Positions 15,127 to 21,753 are shown, counted from the first letter of the stretch. The stretch: DNA of 21,753 nt from Candidatus Poribacteria bacterium (GCA_002687025.1 NYZG01000257.1:1-21753), one strand, 5' to 3'. Program-made: numbers and translations. Notes: generated from the letters alone by a model not told the origin.

Positions 15127-15897
15127 CTAGCGCTTCAGGGCGCCCCACGTCACCGCGGTCTTGTACTTCGGGTCGACGGCGGTCGCGCCGGTGTCCGAAG
15201 CCTCGGTGAAGTTGTCGAACCACGCCGTGATCTCGCCGCCGTCGCCGTCAGCGTTGCCGGCGTAGATGCCGACTTCGAGCGGATCCTGGAGGGCACTCGT
15301 GACCTTACCCACATCGACCCAGTCGCCCGCGTCGCCCGGCTTGAACCACGACTGGTACTCGTCGCCGGTTCGCTGGACTCGCAGCCCGATGGGAATGTCG
15401 CCCTGGTCGACAAGGTAGTCCGGCTGCGTGCCGACGTAGCCGAAGGCGCCGTCGTCGTTCTCACGCCGCTGGTACTGCAGCACGGCGTTGTTGTCGGTGC
15501 CGCCGCGGCCCCACAGCTTCAGCGTCACCCACTCGCCGTCCCGGCCGTTGATATCCTGCGTCGTCCCGGAATACGCGATGATACCCGCGACAATGCTGGC
15601 GTCCAGGTAATGCACCAGCGCACTCGACTCCACATCGAAGTCCTGGCTCGTCGTCTGGGTGAAGCGCGTCGACGTGTCCTCAGCCCACACGTTGCTGTTG
15701 TGCGCGCCGGTGATGCGGAGCTTGCCGTCCTCGACGGCCCAGTCCGCGCTGTTGGGGTTCTGGACGTTCCACACGCCATCGAGCGACCCGCCGTCGAAGC
15801 TGTCGCTCTTCAGGTCGGCGGCGGCGGCGCCTCGGGACACGCCTAGCGCAACGGCCAAGGCGAGCGCGACACCGCAGCATCTCGTGACTCGTGCCAT
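15127..15897 (-). CDS. Secreted concanavalin-A-like beta-sandwich protein, second of a duplicated pair
   Basis: The 256-residue protein starts at an ATG with GGAGG seven bases upstream. A signal peptide covers about residues 1-27 (hydrophobic core VALALAVALGV, cleavage near AAA|AD). The mature part aligns with the neighbouring gene product along its length: VAGIIAYSGTTQDINGRDGE, WVTLKLWGRGG, VLQYQRREND, YQSWFKPGDAGDWVDVG and DPLEVGIYAGNADG. The first block differs from its counterpart in the neighbour mainly by conservative changes (V/I, P/G, H/I). The two genes are clearly a tandem duplication that has since diverged. The fold looks like a LamG/DUF1349 beta-sandwich; ligand unknown. Its C-terminus ends in AVTWGALKR, similar to the paralogue's tail. 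It is the first gene after a good promoter at 15977-16005, so it is probably the best expressed member of the six-gene cluster. Confidence 0.75.
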   Translation of the reverse strand: MARVTRCCGVALALAVALGVSRGAAAADLKSDSFDGGSLDGVWNVQNPNSADWAVEDGKLRITGAHNSNVWAEDTSTRFTQTTSQDFDVESSALVHYLDASIVAGIIAYSGTTQDINGRDGEWVTLKLWGRGGTDNNAVLQYQRRENDDGAFGYVGTQPDYLVDQGDIPIGLRVQRTGDEYQSWFKPGDAGDWVDVGKVTSALQDPLEVGIYAGNADGDGGEITAWFDNFTEASDTGATAVDPKYKTAVTWGALKR

Positions 15898-15932
15898 CAG
15901 TTTTCCTCCCGCCCGGGCCTGCCGGACGCCTC

Positions 15933-15948
15933 GCCGCGTGTTCGCGGC
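15933..15948 (-). promoter_or_regulatory. Short GC hairpin in the 5' leader of the beta-sandwich operon
   Basis: GCCGCG (15933-15938) and CGCGGC (15943-15948) form a 6-bp stem with a 4-base loop, 36-51 bases upstream of the ATG at 15895-15897. It lies in the leader that would start near 15970 if the promoter at 15977-16005 is used. It is compact and could affect transcript stability. Short GC inverted repeats are common in such DNA, so significance is doubtful. Confidence 0.3.
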
Positions 15949-15976
15949 AACTCGTGACGCTCATGTTACGTCGGAG

Positions 15977-16005
15977 ATTATCCGCGCGCGACCGGCGCGC
16001 GTCAA
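15977..16005 (-). promoter_or_regulatory. Sigma70-type promoter with a palindromic spacer, for the 15897-8820 operon
   Basis: On the minus strand, TTGACG (16000-16005) and GATAAT (15977-15982) each match the bacterial consensus at five of six positions and are separated by exactly 17 bases. The spacer plus the last two bases of the -35 box form a perfect 7-bp inverted repeat, CGCGCGC-CGGTC-GCGCGCG, at 15983-16001. It could be an operator. The same hairpin lies 39 bases after the stop of the upstream lipoprotein gene, so it might also limit read-through, though no T-run follows. The predicted transcript starts near 15970, about 72 bases before the start codon. Confidence 0.6.
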
Positions 16006-16039
16006 GGCCCCGACGGACGGGAAGCCCACCCCAGGCGGC

Positions 16040-16585
16040 TTACGTGACGAAACGGGCCGACATCATCACCGTGTCTGGAGCGTCATCGGCCGGAAACGCC
16101 TCAAACCCCTCGATCACGCGGTCCTCGCCCGGCTCGACGATGACGTCCAACGCGACATCGGCGCCGATTGTCGCGCCGTCGGCATCCGCGAAGACTACCA
16201 GGAGATGGCCGGATAGCGTGCGAACCGTCGGGTTGTGGATCTCAACCGTCCAATGCAGGGCCCACTCCTGTTCGCCGACCTCGAAGCGCACGTTGGTCGT
16301 CGTCAGAACGCGGTTGTCCGCCCGGCCCGGGTCGACGGACAGACCATGGTTGGTCGCGACCGTCACAAGGTCGACGATGTCAACGATGCCGTCGCCGTTC
16401 ACGTCGGCCTCGGGGATCGCCCCGCGGGCCTGCAGCGCGAGCAACGCCGCCGGTACCGGGTCGTCGATCGAGCCGGGAGACGTCGCGTCGGTGGGATCGC
16501 CCAGGTCGCACGCCGCCACGGCGACGAGCAGCCAGCATGCTGGCGCTGGCGCAAATCCGCTACCGCGACCGGTGGCGCCCGCCAT
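16040..16585 (-). CDS. Putative lipoprotein with half a type I dockerin motif
   Basis: The 181-residue protein starts at an ATG with AAGGGATGAG just upstream. Residues 1-26 form an N-terminal export signal ending in VAAC, a good lipobox with C26 as the lipidated residue, so it is probably an outer-surface or periplasmic lipoprotein. Residues 60-82 read ADVNGDGIVDIVDLVTVATNHG, shortened here: the DVNGDG calcium loop and following helix of one dockerin repeat. Only one repeat is present, whereas cellulosomal dockerins have two. Residues about 95-181 look like an all-beta domain similar in pattern to FxLYD-type domains (ALHWTVEIHNPTVRTLSGHL, VVFADADGATIG). The fold is a guess. No enzyme signature is visible. 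It is 142 bases upstream of the beta-sandwich genes and on the same strand, but separated by their promoter. Confidence 0.7.
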   Translation of the reverse strand: MAGATGRGSGFAPAPACWLLVAVAACDLGDPTDATSPGSIDDPVPAALLALQARGAIPEADVNGDGIVDIVDLVTVATNHGLSVDPGRADNRVLTTTNVRFEVGEQEWALHWTVEIHNPTVRTLSGHLLVVFADADGATIGADVALDVIVEPGEDRVIEGFEAFPADDAPDTVMMSARFVT

Positions 16586-16751
16586 GCTCTCATCCCTTCA
16601 CTGCGTGATGCGGTCCCTACCCAACAATCTACATCACCCGCCCGCGCGAGGACAGCGGCGGCGGCGTCGCGTCGGACGCGCACGCGCCGTCATGCCTGTC
16701 GGGGAGGACGGCTGCCAGGGGCGGCGAGCGCGTCGGCGTCTGCCGTCGGCG

Positions 16752-16781
16752 TTGACTTATGCCGGCCGGCCATGCTACGAA
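16752..16781 (+). promoter_or_regulatory. Possible promoter of the lysA operon with GCCGGCCGGC palindrome
   Basis: TTGACT (16752-16757) matches the -35 consensus at five of six positions. The candidate -10, TACGAA (16776-16781), matches only three of six at 18-base spacing. The spacer contains the perfect 10-bp palindrome GCCGGCCGGC at 16761-16770. The predicted start would lie about 35 bases before the lysA GTG. The rest of the 238-base gap between the divergent lipoprotein and lysA genes is GC-rich and shows nothing else that I can support. Confidence 0.35.
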
Positions 16782-16823
16782 ACTGACCACGTACCGCGTC
16801 CGAGACACATGTGGAGCGCAGAC

Positions 16824-18104
16824 GTGACCGACCGCGAAGAGGGCTTCCATTACCGGGACGGCGATCTGTACTGCGAGGATGTGCACATCGGCGATCTGTG
16901 CGCCAAGCACGGCACGCCACTGTACGTCTACAGCCACGCTGCCCTCACCGGGCAATACACGGCGCTGGCCGAGGCCTTTGAGGGCTCCGATCCGGCGATC
17001 TGCTACTCGGTGAAGTCGAACTCCAACATCGCGGTCGTGCGGTCGTTGGCGAGACTGGGGGCGGGGGCGGACATCGTGTCCGGCGGAGAGATGCACCGAG
17101 CCCTGAAGGCCGGCGTCCCGCCCGAGATGCTGGTGTACGCGGGCGTCGGTAAGACGGATCGCGAGATCGGCGACGCCCTCGCCGCAGGAATCCTGCTCTT
17201 CAACATTGAGTCCGTGCCCGAGGCGTACGCCATCGATCGCGTGGCGCGCGGCATGGGCGTCACGGCGCCTGTCGCTCTGCGCGTGAACCCCGACGTCGAC
17301 GCCCAAACACACCGGCATACCACGACTGGGAAGAAGGGCACGAAGTTCGGCGTCGACATCGACAGAGCGGTCTCGGTATACAAGGAACTCAACGAGCTGC
17401 CCAACCTGGATCTGTGCGGGGTGCACGTGCACCTGGGGTCGCCCGTTACGACGCTGTCGGCGTACGAGGTCGCGCTCGACCGTGTGGCGGCGCTGGTCCG
17501 GTCCCTGCGCGATGTAGGGATCGCGTCCGTCAGGATGCTGAATGTCGGCGGCGGGCTCGGAATCGCATATCGCGATGAAACGCCGATCGACGTCGGCGAA
17601 TACGCGGCCTGCCTACGCCGACACGCCGACGACCTGAACTGCCGGCTGATCCTCGAACCCGGGCGGTTCATCAGCGGCGCCAGCGGGATCATGTGCACGC
17701 AGGTGGTGTACCGCAAGGAAGCTGGGCACAAGACGTTCATCATCGTCGATGGCGCGATGAACGATCTGATCCGCCCGGCGTTGTACGACGGCTACCACGC
17801 CATACGCCCTGTTGTAGGCGCGGGTCGCGACACGGAGACGGTCGATGTCGTCGGCCCGGTCTGCGAATCGGGGGACTTCCTTGCCAAGGACCGCGACATG
17901 GAACGCGCCGAGCAAGGCGACGTGCTCGCCGTGTTCAGCGCCGGAGCGTACGGCTTCGTGATGTCGTCCAACTACAATTCGCGGCCGCGGGCTGCCGAGG
18001 TGCTGGTGATGGGCGCCGCCGCGTCGGTCGTGCGAGAGCGCGAGACGGTCGAAGACCTGACGCGAGGCGAATCCATACCCCCGGCGCTCCTGGGCGATGG
18101 CTAG
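16824..18104 (+). CDS. lysA: Diaminopimelate decarboxylase
   Basis: I chose the GTG at 16824 (426 residues) because GGAG at 16813-16816 lies seven bases upstream; the in-frame ATG at 16809 has no ribosome site. The frame remains open over 900 bases further upstream, but that part is not protein-like. The fold-type III PLP enzyme is recognised from HGTPLYVYS, YSVKSNSN with K64 as the PLP lysine, SGGEM (86-90), HVHLGS (201-206), GGGLG (242-246), EPGR (278-281) and GPVCESGD with C347 as the active-site cysteine of the partner subunit. It converts meso-diaminopimelate to L-lysine and CO2 with PLP, as a homodimer in the cytoplasm. The dapF gene follows 26 bases later, so the two consecutive last steps of the diaminopimelate route are together. 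Assignment is secure. Confidence 0.95.
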   Translation: MTDREEGFHYRDGDLYCEDVHIGDLCAKHGTPLYVYSHAALTGQYTALAEAFEGSDPAICYSVKSNSNIAVVRSLARLGAGADIVSGGEMHRALKAGVPPEMLVYAGVGKTDREIGDALAAGILLFNIESVPEAYAIDRVARGMGVTAPVALRVNPDVDAQTHRHTTTGKKGTKFGVDIDRAVSVYKELNELPNLDLCGVHVHLGSPVTTLSAYEVALDRVAALVRSLRDVGIASVRMLNVGGGLGIAYRDETPIDVGEYAACLRRHADDLNCRLILEPGRFISGASGIMCTQVVYRKEAGHKTFIIVDGAMNDLIRPALYDGYHAIRPVVGAGRDTETVDVVGPVCESGDFLAKDRDMERAEQGDVLAVFSAGAYGFVMSSNYNSRPRAAEVLVMGAAASVVRERETVEDLTRGESIPPALLGDG

Positions 18105-18130
18105 CGCGCACGTGTGACGGAGACAGATCC

Positions 18131-18955
18131 ATGCCGATACCGTTCATGAAGATGAGTGGCGCTGGCAACGATTTCGTTGTCATGGACAACCGTGACGGCA
18201 AAGTCGACGCGACGCCTGAATTCATCAGGAAGGTCTGCGCCCGGCGTGTGTCCGTCGGCGCCGATGGCATGTTGCTGGTCGAGAAGGCGGCCGACCCGAC
18301 GGCCGACTTCCGTATGCGCTACTACAACTCGGACGGCGGCGAGGCCGAGACGTGCGGCAACGGGGCTCGGTGCATCGCCCGCTTCGCGCATCTGCATGGG
18401 ATCGCGGGCCGGAGCATGTCGTTCGACACCGCGGCGGGCCGATACAGCGCCGACATCGTCGGCGACGGCGTCAAGCTCGGGCTGAGCGATCCGGTCGATG
18501 TGCGGCCCGAGCTGAAGGTCTCGCTGGCCGACGGGCCGCGACTCGCGTTCTCCGCCAACACCGGCGTGCCCCACGTCGTCTACTTCGTCGACGATGTCGA
18601 TGCCCTGGACGTGGTCGGCCTCGGCCGTGAGACGCGGTACCACGACGACTTCGCGCCGGCCGGGACGAATGCCAACTTCGCGCAGGCGCTTGACGACGGA
18701 TCGCTGCGGGTCCGCACCTATGAACGCGGAGTCGAGGATGAAACGCTGGCGTGTGGCACCGGTTGTGTAGCGGCTGCGATCGGCGCGTCGCTCCGTGGCG
18801 TGTCCACGTCTCCGACCACGGTCCATGTGCGGGGCGGCTTCGATCTGGTGATCCATTTCACGGACGACGGCGGGGCCATCCGCGACGTACACCTCGAGGG
18901 CGATGCGCGGATAGTGTGCGCGGGCGAGCTACGCGAAGACGCGTGGCGCTACTAG
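18131..18955 (+). CDS. dapF: Diaminopimelate epimerase
   Basis: The start is the ATG at 18131 with CGGAGA about eight bases upstream, giving 274 residues, normal for DapF. The open frame extends back through lysA, but those codons are shadow. The family opening FMKMSGAGNDFVV is present (residues 5-17). The two catalytic cysteines are C75 in ETCGNGARC and C208 in LACGTGC, the classic pair that removes and adds the alpha proton on opposite faces. The NSDG (66-69) and GVPHVV (145-150) segments are also typical. It interconverts LL- and meso-diaminopimelate, supplying peptidoglycan and LysA. The VNF segment of many DapF proteins reads TNANFAQ here, a mild change. It is downstream of lysA with a short gap and probably co-transcribed. 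Confidence is high. Confidence 0.95.
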   Translation: MPIPFMKMSGAGNDFVVMDNRDGKVDATPEFIRKVCARRVSVGADGMLLVEKAADPTADFRMRYYNSDGGEAETCGNGARCIARFAHLHGIAGRSMSFDTAAGRYSADIVGDGVKLGLSDPVDVRPELKVSLADGPRLAFSANTGVPHVVYFVDDVDALDVVGLGRETRYHDDFAPAGTNANFAQALDDGSLRVRTYERGVEDETLACGTGCVAAAIGASLRGVSTSPTTVHVRGGFDLVIHFTDDGGAIRDVHLEGDARIVCAGELREDAWRY

Positions 18956-18996
18956 CGGCGGCGCGTCCGCTCCCTTACTGACGACGACAGGCGCCA

Positions 18997-19722
18997 ATGC
19001 CGAAGACCCGAACCTCCGCGCCGGATCGTGAAGCCGGCGGCTCCCGCGTGGACGTGTCCTCCGTGCTGACGCACGCGATGGAGGACTACATCAAGGCGAT
19101 CTACAAACTCCAGCAGCACAGCGGCCGGGCGACGACGATCGCCATCGCCGCGGAGATGGGCTTCACGGCTGCGTCCGCGACGAACATGCTGCAGAAGCTG
19201 GCCCGGCTGGAGCTCGTCAGCTACGCGCCCTACAAAGGCGCCCAGCTCACGGGAACCGGCCAACGCATCGCGCTCGAGGTTATCCGGCACCACCGCCTGC
19301 TGGAGCTATACCTCGCGAAGCACATGGGCTACTCGTGGGACGCCGTCGACGCCGAGGCCGAGGCCCTCGAACACGTCATCTCGGAGGAATTCGAGGAGCG
19401 AATCGACGAGCTCCTCGGCCGTCCCGAGACGGACCCGCACGGCCATCCGATTCCGTCCAAGGACGGGCAGATCCCCGACCAGCGGATGTACACGCCTTTG
19501 GCCGATGTGCCCAACGGCGCCGCCGCGCGCGTCCGGCGGGTGAGTGACCGCGACCCGGAAGCGTTACGCAGTCTGGGGGCGATCGGCCTCTATCCCGGCG
19601 CCGCCCTGATGGTGCTCCGTCGGGAGTCGGCCCACGTCGTTATCCGTGTGGACGGAGACGAGCGAGAGGTGTCGACCGAGCACGCGGTCGAGGTGTTCGT
19701 CGAGTTGGACGCCCAGGAGTAA
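18997..19722 (+). CDS. DtxR/MntR-family metal-dependent transcriptional repressor with SH3-like domain
   Basis: The 241-residue protein has an N-terminal winged helix (about 24-90, MEDYIKAIYKLQ ... SATNMLQKLARLELV), a metal-binding/dimerisation domain (about 90-150) and a C-terminal FeoA/SH3-like domain (about 172-238). The link motif DPHGHPIPSKDG (146-157) is characteristic of the family. Aligned with B. subtilis MntR, the metal-site residues D30, H99, E122, E125 and H126 are conserved (D8, H77, E99, E102, H103), which favours manganese. The residue matching MntR E11 is K33, and the SH3 domain makes it DtxR-like, so ferrous iron is possible too. The protein would bind DNA when loaded with metal. 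Its targets are unknown; no transporter gene is in the window. The ribosome site at the ATG is weak. It lies between dapF and tsaB, so it may be a passenger in the operon. Confidence 0.88.
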   Translation: MPKTRTSAPDREAGGSRVDVSSVLTHAMEDYIKAIYKLQQHSGRATTIAIAAEMGFTAASATNMLQKLARLELVSYAPYKGAQLTGTGQRIALEVIRHHRLLELYLAKHMGYSWDAVDAEAEALEHVISEEFEERIDELLGRPETDPHGHPIPSKDGQIPDQRMYTPLADVPNGAAARVRRVSDRDPEALRSLGAIGLYPGAALMVLRRESAHVVIRVDGDEREVSTEHAVEVFVELDAQE

Positions 19723-19731
19723 CGTCCCGCG

Positions 19732-20430
19732 ATGAGAGTGGTCGCGCTCGACACTTCCGCGCGCATGGGCGGCGTCGCCCTGCAAGATGGCGATCACCTG
19801 CTCATCGACGCCACCGTCGAAATGGAGCGGAAGCACTCCGAGCGCTTGCTGCCAACTCTTGCATGGGCGATGGAGACCGTGGGGTGGTGTGGGGCGTCGG
19901 TGGGCCTCGTGGCCGTAACACACGGGCCCGGCGCGTTTACCGGCGTGCGCGCAGGTGTGACGGTCGCCAAGACCCTCGCCTTCGGGTGGGGAGTCGACGT
20001 CGTAGCCTTCAGCACAATGGACGCGATCGCCCACGGGCACAGACACGCGCGGCGGCCCCTCCACGTACTGTTCGACGCGCGCAAGCAGCAGGTCTATTCC
20101 GCCCGATACACCCCCTCGGCGGGCGGTGGGCGTCTCGTCCGCATGGGCGACATTGCGTGCTGCTTGCCCGACGAGGCGCTCCGGGACCACGCACCGGACA
20201 CGCTCTACGTCGGCGACGGCTCGGAGGCGTACCGACATGTCATCGAGGCGAAGGGCGGCGAAATCGCCGACGGCCCGGCCGGCCTGTGCAGGCCGGGCCA
20301 TGTGGCGGCCCTGGCCGCTCGTCATGTCTCGGACGCGGCATCGGCTCTGCCCGAGGCCCATGCGCTTGCTCCCCTATACGTACGTCGCCCGGAAGCCGAG
20401 GTTCGCGCAGACGGCGCCGACGGCCGATGA
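19732..20430 (+). CDS. tsaB: tRNA threonylcarbamoyladenosine biosynthesis protein TsaB
   Basis: The 232-residue product begins MRVVALDTSA, followed by KHSERLLP (34-41) and the family signature GPGAFTGVRAG (65-75), the ASKHA-fold pseudo-nucleotide loop of TsaB. GGAG at 19716-19719 lies inside the end of the upstream gene, about 12 bases before the ATG. TsaB is a scaffold partner of TsaD in making the t6A modification at position 37 of ANN-decoding tRNAs in the cytoplasm; it has no catalysis of its own. The C-terminal third is less conserved, as is usual, and ends LAPLYVRRPEA, a typical TsaB ending. It is followed by a gene whose ATG overlaps the tsaB stop (ATGA), and it is 9 bases from the metal regulator gene. 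Neither rimI nor tsaD is visible here. Confident assignment. Confidence 0.93.
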   Translation: MRVVALDTSARMGGVALQDGDHLLIDATVEMERKHSERLLPTLAWAMETVGWCGASVGLVAVTHGPGAFTGVRAGVTVAKTLAFGWGVDVVAFSTMDAIAHGHRHARRPLHVLFDARKQQVYSARYTPSAGGGRLVRMGDIACCLPDEALRDHAPDTLYVGDGSEAYRHVIEAKGGEIADGPAGLCRPGHVAALAARHVSDAASALPEAHALAPLYVRRPEAEVRADGADGR

Positions 20431-21753
20431 CAGGTCGCGCCGCGGACGCAGGGCCCGGCGCGATTGCGTTGGCGTCGGGCTCCGAGGCGTTCTGTCGCGT
20501 CGTCACCCCGGCAGCGCCGCGATGGCGCGACCTCGGCCACAAGTTCTGCGTCCGTGTGCGCGAATACACCCGTGTCGAACCCGCGCAGCTCACGCCGGAC
20601 GAGCTCACCGACGACGACCTCGCTCGCTACAACCTCGTGCTGTTCGGCAGCATCCTCGACAACCCCGCCGTACTGAAGCTGTACGCCCGCGGCCGCTGCT
20701 TCACGGATGCCAGCTACCCCGGCCGCGAAGGCGCCGAGATACGCACGCTGCTGAACCCTCTCGGCGCCGGCCGGGATACCCTCCACATAGGGGGCTCCGA
20801 CATGTCCGCCGTCCACGAGGCGGCGATCGGGCTCAACCGGTCGTTCCAGGATGTCACGACCGAAGTCGACGGCGTGCTGTTCATCCGCCGCCTGAACTTC
20901 GCCGTTGCTCCCGAGCATCACGTCGCCACGCCTGACCCGGCTGCGGTGCAGCGCGCCTTGGACCTCGCGCGCGGCGACGCAGACGCCCTCGTGGCGCAGG
21001 CGGCGGCCTTCGCGCTCTGTCACTACCAGACTGATGATCATGTCTGGGCCGACGCTGTCAGGCGGGCGCTCTCGTCGGTCTTGCGCACATATGATGGTTC
21101 GCCAGCGGCCGGCCGCCTGGCGTTGGCGTGGGGCATCACGCACGCGTTTCCGGCGTACGACCCGCCCTTCCGCGATGCCGTGGACGGCATGCTCACGCGC
21201 GCCGCCGAGGCCTCGGCCGCCCGGATGGAGAAGGCCGACGTGTCGGGGCCTCTTTCGGCCGTCCTCGGCGACTGCATGACGGTCTTGCGCGTCTCGGGCC
21301 ACATGGAGAGCGCACACGACGCGCGCACGTCCGATGAAGATGTCGCGCGCGCGTGGAAGACGGTTCTGCGGCCCGATCCGGGCGTGGGCGACGACGGCTT
21401 GCGTCACTGGCCAACCGTCGACGCGTGGCTGGGCGCCGCGCTCTGGGCCGAGCGATACGACATGCTCGATGGCGGCATCCTCGACGAGCTCGCGCTGGAG
21501 GCGATCGCCGAATGCGACAACCTGGGCAGCGTGATAGGCAACCCGTCCGGCCGCGAACACGCGGAGAATGTCCTGCGCAAGATAGCGGCGTATCAGGACG
21601 CCGGCGAGCCGCTGTGGCTGCGTCGCTGGATGCAGGACGCCGCGCCGCCACCCGCGCCAGAGCCTGTCCCGACCGGTTGGTACACGGGAGCCTACGCGCC
21701 CGATGGCGCCCCAACGCCCGCGCGCGACATCCCGCGGGTCCAAGTGACGCGTA
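20427..21753 (+). CDS. Large unidentified protein, incomplete at the right edge
   Basis: An ATG at 20427 overlaps the tsaB stop codon by four bases (ATGA), and the frame stays open to the window end, giving 442 codons with no stop. I read it codon by codon. The strand, frame and coupling support a real gene; antisense frames here are also open but start nowhere meaningful. The first 150 or so residues have an alpha/beta pattern: NLVLFGSILDNPAVLKLY, then GRDTLHIGGSDMSAVHEAA. It resembles the GH20b-like N-terminal domain found before some large glycosidases and lyases. That likeness is a weak memory, not a call. The rest is mainly helical (LRHWPTVDAWLGAALWAERY, LEAIAECDN) followed by a proline-rich stretch near 21645-21720. 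No signal peptide is seen. I do not assign a function; the missing 3' part may contain the diagnostic domain. Confidence 0.65.
   Translation, partial: MTGRAADAGPGAIALASGSEAFCRVVTPAAPRWRDLGHKFCVRVREYTRVEPAQLTPDELTDDDLARYNLVLFGSILDNPAVLKLYARGRCFTDASYPGREGAEIRTLLNPLGAGRDTLHIGGSDMSAVHEAAIGLNRSFQDVTTEVDGVLFIRRLNFAVAPEHHVATPDPAAVQRALDLARGDADALVAQAAAFALCHYQTDDHVWADAVRRALSSVLRTYDGSPAAGRLALAWGITHAFPAYDPPFRDAVDGMLTRAAEASAARMEKADVSGPLSAVLGDCMTVLRVSGHMESAHDARTSDEDVARAWKTVLRPDPGVGDDGLRHWPTVDAWLGAALWAERYDMLDGGILDELALEAIAECDNLGSVIGNPSGREHAENVLRKIAAYQDAGEPLWLRRWMQDAAPPPAPEPVPTGWYTGAYAPDGAPTPARDIPRVQVTR

Noticed and set aside
13990..15846. A 618-codon plus-strand frame antisense to the beta-sandwich and FGE-like genes.
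   Set aside because: Composition is arginine-, valine- and aspartate-rich with no recognisable motif, and it opposes genes with signal peptides, ribosome sites and paralogy. It is a high-GC shadow frame.
16586..16660. A minus-strand promoter with TAGATT for the lipoprotein gene.
   Set aside because: The -10 candidate matches four of six positions but no credible -35 box lies at 16-18 bases.
15891..16823. Upstream extension of lysA to 737 codons.
   Set aside because: It runs antisense over the lipoprotein gene and the promoter region and has no family similarity. The GTG at 16824 has a ribosome site.
17693..18130. Upstream extension of dapF to 420 codons, overlapping lysA.
   Set aside because: The DapF family begins a few residues before KMSGAGND, which fits the ATG at 18131.
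20322..21743. A 473-codon minus-strand frame over the right-hand end.
   Set aside because: It has no motif and no ribosome site that I can see. The plus-strand frame from 20427 is coupled to tsaB and has a better protein-like pattern.
1..21753. tRNA, rRNA, CRISPR repeats, insertion-sequence ends and phage or conjugation genes.
   Set aside because: I looked for conserved tRNA elements, regularly spaced direct repeats and transposase or integrase motifs and saw none.

Overview
The window is about 21.8 kb of high-GC DNA (roughly two-thirds G+C by eye), densely coding, with no RNA gene, insertion sequence, CRISPR array or phage gene that I can see. No gap between genes exceeds about 240 bases. 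The gene mix is two phytanoyl-CoA-type dioxygenases, Gfo/Idh/MocA and old-yellow-enzyme oxidoreductases, sugar-acid dehydratases, FG-GAP/ASPIC and sulfatase-modifying-factor-like secreted proteins, a dockerin-type DVNGDG motif and radical SAM/SPASM enzymes. This resembles genomes of uncultured Poribacteria, Latescibacterota or related lineages. That placement is inference from gene content and style, not a phylogeny.

Layout. (1) 1-4591, plus strand: a likely operon of an L-fuconate-dehydratase-like gene (5' end off the window), a PhyH dioxygenase fused to HEAT repeats, a Gfo/Idh/MocA oxidoreductase and a FadH/OYE-type flavin/Fe-S oxidoreductase. (2) 4614-7051, minus strand: two translationally coupled radical SAM/SPASM genes. 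The first-transcribed one is AhbC-like (alternative heme pathway) and the second resembles the TIGR04053/AhbD group. (3) 7251-8818, plus strand: a second PhyH dioxygenase and a short-chain dehydrogenase. (4) 8820-15897, minus strand: a six-gene directon, transcribed from high to low coordinates. It encodes two tandem-duplicated secreted beta-sandwich proteins, a cysteine-less FGE-fold protein, a seven-bladed FG-GAP/ASPIC propeller, a GH2 glycosidase and a DgoD-like galactonate dehydratase. A good sigma70-type promoter lies in front of it, and a lipoprotein with half a dockerin lies just upstream. (5) 16824-21753, plus strand: lysA, dapF, a DtxR/MntR-family regulator, tsaB and a large unidentified gene that runs off the right edge.

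How the genes may work together. Regions 1, 3 and 4 read as carbohydrate and small-molecule catabolism. The GH2 enzyme would release a sugar (galactoside is favoured because the glucuronidase N-x-K motif is not visible and dgoD lies next to it), and sugar-acid dehydratases plus oxidoreductases would process it. The secreted proteins of region 4 could bind the polymer or its fragments at the cell surface. Region 2 suggests siroheme-derived heme synthesis, or maturation of another molecule by paired radical SAM enzymes. Region 5 is housekeeping: the last steps of diaminopimelate/lysine synthesis, metal-dependent regulation and tRNA t6A modification.
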